Source of the DNA: JAGNNV01 sp031412915
Lineage (GTDB): Bacteria > Acidobacteriota > Vicinamibacteria > Fen-336 > JAGNNV01
Assembly: GCA_031412915.1 (NCBI GenBank)
Contig: JANODX010000132.1
Coordinates: 1 to 18,334 of the forward strand
DNA: 18,334 nt
Reading direction: 5' to 3'
How positions within the stretch are numbered: position 1 is the stretch's first letter; the number at the start of each line of letters is the position of its first letter. Made by a program: the position numbers and the translations under genes. The notes under the pieces were generated by a model. It made no database searches, was not told the origin of the DNA, and saw only the letters and a program-made list of their open reading frames with translations. This document shows, piece after piece, positions 16,132 through 18,334 of this stretch.

Positions 16132-16863
16132 TTATCCCGGTGCGGCATGCCATGGAATTGCCTTGACCGCGCCCAGAACAGAGAAGAAGTTGAGCCTTTC
16201 CAAGAGCGCCTTGGCCGCGGGCTCGGAGGACGCCGGATTCTGTCCGGTGATGAGGTTCCCGTCACGCACCACATGAGCCTCCCAGTTCGGTGCCTTCGTA
16301 TAAGCAGCGCCAAGCTGGGTGAGCGTGTCTTCGAGCAGGAAGGGGACCACTCGGGTCAGGCCAACCGCCTCCTCCTCGGTGTTGCTGAATCCGGTGACAT
16401 CTTTCCCTTTCACCAGGGGCAGACCCTCGGGAGTCTTGACGGAACGCAGCACCCCCGGTGCGTGGCAAACGAAGGCGGCGGGTTTGCCCGCCTCCATCAT
16501 GGCTTGAATCAGAACGATGGAGGTTGCATCATTGGCCAGATCCCAGAGAGGGCCGTGACCGCCGGGATAGAACACCGCGTCAAAATCAGCAGCGGAAACG
16601 TCTCGCAGTCGTACCGTGCTGGCCAGGGCCGCGTTCGCGGCGGCATCAGCCTTGAAGCGACGCGTGGCTTCGGTTTCTGAGGTGGACTCGTCGCTCCTCG
16701 GGTCGAGGGGCGGATTCCCCCCAAGCGGTGAGGCCAGGGTGACCGTGGCGCCCGCGTCCATGAAAACGTAGTAAGGCGCCGCGAACTCTTCGAGCCAGAA
16801 GCCCGTTTTTTCATCCCGATCGCCAAGCCGGTCGTGTGAGGTCAGGACCATCAGTATCTTCAT
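16132..16863 (-). CDS. DJ-1/PfpI (Hsp31-like glutamine amidotransferase-fold) protein
   Basis: The 243-residue protein belongs to the type 1 glutamine amidotransferase-like DJ-1/PfpI superfamily. Visible marks are TGFWLEE (E25/E26, the likely acidic catalytic residue), FYPGGHGPLWDL (98-109), the nucleophile elbow VCHAPG (C133, H134), GFSNTEEEAVGL and the late ITGQNPASS (205-213). This set fits the Hsp31-like branch, whose members act as glyoxalase III, protein deglycase or holding chaperone in carbonyl and oxidative stress. There is no signal peptide, so it is cytosolic. The start at 16863 has GGAG upstream at a normal distance and gives the usual length; the frame stays open further upstream, but that extension is low-complexity and crosses a repeat. 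It is monocistronic, downstream of an intergenic hairpin. Confidence 0.92.
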   Translation of the reverse strand: MKILMVLTSHDRLGDRDEKTGFWLEEFAAPYYVFMDAGATVTLASPLGGNPPLDPRSDESTSETEATRRFKADAAANAALASTVRLRDVSAADFDAVFYPGGHGPLWDLANDATSIVLIQAMMEAGKPAAFVCHAPGVLRSVKTPEGLPLVKGKDVTGFSNTEEEAVGLTRVVPFLLEDTLTQLGAAYTKAPNWEAHVVRDGNLITGQNPASSEPAAKALLERLNFFSVLGAVKAIPWHAAPG

Positions 16864-17351
16864 GAGAACTCCGCTCTGCGCGCGACGGCACGCGACCCTT
16901 GAATTCTCCTTGCCCAGGATCGAATGGTCTGTGCGGCAGCGAACGTGCGAGGGCCGCTGACCTCGCGGTAGCGCCAGCGCGAAGCTGGCGCCGGCCCTCG
17001 GGACACGTCTGCTCCTGCGCACCGGCTGGCCCCCAACCTTTCGGTCGTAGCGGGCGGTGTGGAAGCTGGGCGGGGGCACGCTTTGGGCCAGTGCACCCTG
17101 CGCGATTTCGAAGAACCGGCCTATCACGGTTTTGAGAATGCGTATTCGAGGGAGAATCGCAGCCGCGGAACAAGGAATGAGCACAATCCCGACCGTCCGC
17201 AGGTTGCGATGGAGGTCACTCATGCGAAAGTCCTTGCCGAGAGTCCTGGCCACGGCACTCGCCGTGGAGCACGCGGGTGCGGAGGGCGTGGGTGTTGATG
17301 CCGACGGCAACGTGCGCGGCGGCGTGGTCCGGCGCCAGATGCTCGAGCGGC
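16864..17351. other. Divergent intergenic region
   Basis: This 488-base stretch lies between the divergent DJ-1 and solute-binding protein genes and must hold both promoters. Besides the nested hairpin at 16948-17000 it contains a short plus-strand frame at 17222-17365 with GGAGG 6 bases before its ATG (starting MRKSLPRVLATALAVEHAG, 47 residues), which overlaps the start of the next gene by 14 bases. A minus-strand frame starts at 17223. Neither resembles a known protein, and they overlap each other, so I call neither a gene. Confidence 0.4.
16948..17000. repeat. Nested inverted repeat (REP-like or cruciform-forming)
   Basis: Outer arms CGAGGGCC (16948-16955) and GGCCCTCG (16993-17000) pair perfectly. 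Inside, GCGCCAGC (16971-16978) and GCTGGCGC (16984-16991) pair perfectly around a 5-base loop GCGAA. The 15 bases between outer left and inner left arms (16956-16970) would bulge out on one side. The two stems share an axis, which is a typical REP/BIME-like or strong RNA hairpin form. It is in the leader of the DJ-1 gene. Confidence 0.75.
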
Positions 17352-18098
17352 ATGTCCGTAAATAGGCTGGTGGGGCGCGTTAGGGCCGTGGCGGTGGCCG
17401 TCGCCCTGTGGACGGCGGCGTGCGCCGACCCCACGGGCATCCGCACGCTGGAACCAGGAGTGCTGAAAGTCGCGGTCACGACCGACACGCCAGCGGGCCC
17501 GTACGACTCGCAACTCTGGATCCGGAAGTACGTGGAGCGCTTCGCGCGGGAGCATGGCCTGCGGATCGTGTGGCAGGTCGTGCCTTTCAACAAGTCATGG
17601 GAACTCGCGGGCAAGGACGCGGTGGATCTGGTGGGCACGAACGTCGCCAGCTTCTCCGATCGGGTGAGCCCGGGCGGCACCTTCTCGGCGCCCTTCCTCT
17701 ACGAGCGCCGTGCCCTGCGCATCCGGCCGAACGATGCGCACACCTATTCGCGGATCGACGACTTCGTGGGCAGGCGTGTGGGCGCCGTGCAGGGCATGGC
17801 CGCCGAACGCGACCTGAGACGACGAGCCCCCGAGGGCGTGAACGTGGTAACGACAGCCACGTTCGGGGAGCTGTACGCGCGGTTCTCGGACGGCCGGCTC
17901 GACGCCGTGGCTGAGGCCGAGTACTACGCCCTCGACGGCACGGTGATTCCGTCGCATGGGCCCGAGGTGGCGCTGATCGACCACCACGATCTCACCCCCG
18001 GGGCGCGCGAGGAGTCGGTGTTCGTGGTGCGCGACCGGAGCCAGCACCTCCTCGACGCGCTGAATGCCTTCATCGCCAGGACACGCTTTCCCCTCTAG
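17352..18098 (+). CDS. Solute-binding lipoprotein, family 3 (amino-acid type)
   Basis: The 248-residue product begins with an Arg-containing n-region, a hydrophobic core (about 12-20) and TAAC with Cys24 as the likely lipidation site. From residue about 37 it follows the family 3 periplasmic binding protein pattern: LKVAVTTDTPAGPY, YVERFAREHGLRIVWQVV, then DLVGTNVASFSDR where the family has the substrate-site T-x-x-R-x-x region, FSAPFLY, DFVGRRVGAVQGM and GRLDAVAEAEYYAL. Such proteins feed polar amino acids to ABC importers; some are sensor or enzyme-linked. No permease or ATPase gene lies next to it in the window, so it may be an orphan. The start is the Met that gives the best lipoprotein signal; an upstream alternative at 17277 lacks one. 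The TAG stop coincides with the left CTAG of a MITE. Confidence 0.85.
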   Translation: MSVNRLVGRVRAVAVAVALWTAACADPTGIRTLEPGVLKVAVTTDTPAGPYDSQLWIRKYVERFAREHGLRIVWQVVPFNKSWELAGKDAVDLVGTNVASFSDRVSPGGTFSAPFLYERRALRIRPNDAHTYSRIDDFVGRRVGAVQGMAAERDLRRRAPEGVNVVTTATFGELYARFSDGRLDAVAEAEYYALDGTVIPSHGPEVALIDHHDLTPGAREESVFVVRDRSQHLLDALNAFIARTRFPL

Positions 18099-18262
18099 CA
18101 GTCCGTGGTGGAAGTCTGCCGTCGCACCGAGACGAGCGATGCGCACGGCTGGCAAGGCGCCGAGAAGCCCCAATATCGGGAATATTGGGGCGACGAGCAA
18201 CGCAGTCCAGACGGGATGCAGCGTTCGTCGAATGCAGGCCGACTTTCACCACGGACTGCTAG
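18095..18262. mobile_element. 160 bp fold-back MITE flanked by CTAG
   Basis: The left end (18095-18120) and right end (18237-18262) are inverted copies matching at 24 of 26 bases, beginning CTAGCAGTCCGTGGTG. The exact centre (18167-18191) is a perfect 10-base stem GCCCCAATAT/ATATTGGGGC with a 5-base loop, and the flanks between are weakly complementary, so the whole unit folds back on itself. CTAG at both edges fits a 4-base target duplication, giving a 160 bp element at 18099-18258. There is no room for a transposase, so it would be moved in trans. A CTAG (YTAR-type) target is known for IS5- and IS701-like families; the assignment to either is inference. Confidence 0.85.
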
Positions 18263-18334
18263 CGGCGGACGTGTCCGGGGCGCCGCTGCTCCGGCAGAAT
18301 TCACTTCTCCTTGGCGCGAGCCAGGCCTTTGACC

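Noticed and set aside
16864..17310. N-terminal extension of the DJ-1 frame to 17310
   Set aside because: The extension adds 149 residues with no similarity, crosses the nested hairpin, and the internal ATG at 16863 has a ribosome site and gives the normal family length.
17222..17365. 47-residue plus-strand frame with GGAGG before its ATG
   Set aside because: It starts like a signal peptide but stops early, overlaps the next gene, and has no recognisable remainder; kept only as a note in the intergenic entry.
18301..18334. Possible C-terminal codons of a minus-strand gene (VKGLARAKEK, then TGA) at the right edge
   Set aside because: Only ten codons are inside the window, which is too little to support a gene call.

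Overview
The window is GC-rich bacterial DNA with strong G/C bias at third codon positions. It most resembles an Acidobacteriota chromosome (Vicinamibacteria-like); Gemmatimonadota is the main alternative. The basis is the gene repertoire: a very long secreted Asp-box (BNR) beta-propeller, a membrane Ser/Thr kinase fused to a TolB-like segment and TPRs, several secreted serine hydrolases and a DJ-1/PfpI protein. No rRNA, tRNA, CRISPR array or transposase gene was seen, so the taxonomy is inference only.

Layout from left to right. Positions 1-259 hold an inverted pair of REP-like palindromes and the leader of the first gene. A secreted BNR/sortilin-like protein (260-3520) is followed by a 0.4 kb decay zone with a frameshifted fragment of a second BNR gene (3536-3750, minus) and a 49-residue hydrophobic open frame (3754-3903, minus). 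A Ser/Thr kinase-TPR protein (3994-6597) and an unrecognised 126-residue protein (6656-7036) come next. Reading the other way, a cytosolic-looking BNR propeller (7515-8729) is coupled by an ATGA overlap to a MoaD/ThiS-like protein ending in Gly-Gly (7261-7518). The 3536-3750 fragment is a diverged, broken copy of this propeller gene.

Positions 8836-13102 encode three exported amide/ester hydrolases: two convergent serine hydrolases of the class C beta-lactamase fold (8836-10353 plus, 10441-12021 minus), and an acetamidase/formamidase with a signal peptide (12089-13102), divergent from the second. A two-domain decarboxylase of the phosphatidylserine decarboxylase superfamily (13506-14579) follows; its architecture and GGS processing site resemble fungal PsiD-type enzymes more than housekeeping Psd. 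Both this gene and the acetamidase gene are preceded by a tiny open frame placed for translational coupling.

The right third has a membrane-anchored endonuclease/exonuclease/phosphatase-fold protein (14897-15838, minus), the C-terminal relic of another serine hydrolase (15870-16060, minus), a DJ-1/PfpI protein (16132-16863, minus), a nested hairpin repeat (16948-17000) and an orphan solute-binding lipoprotein (17352-18098). A 160 bp fold-back MITE is inserted exactly at the stop codon of that last gene (18095-18262 including flanking CTAG).

The genes do not form one pathway. Most are single or two-gene units in alternating orientation, separated by relics and small repeats, as in an accessory region under turnover. 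The strongest leads are the propeller/ubiquitin-like pair, the PsiD-like decarboxylase and the MITE.
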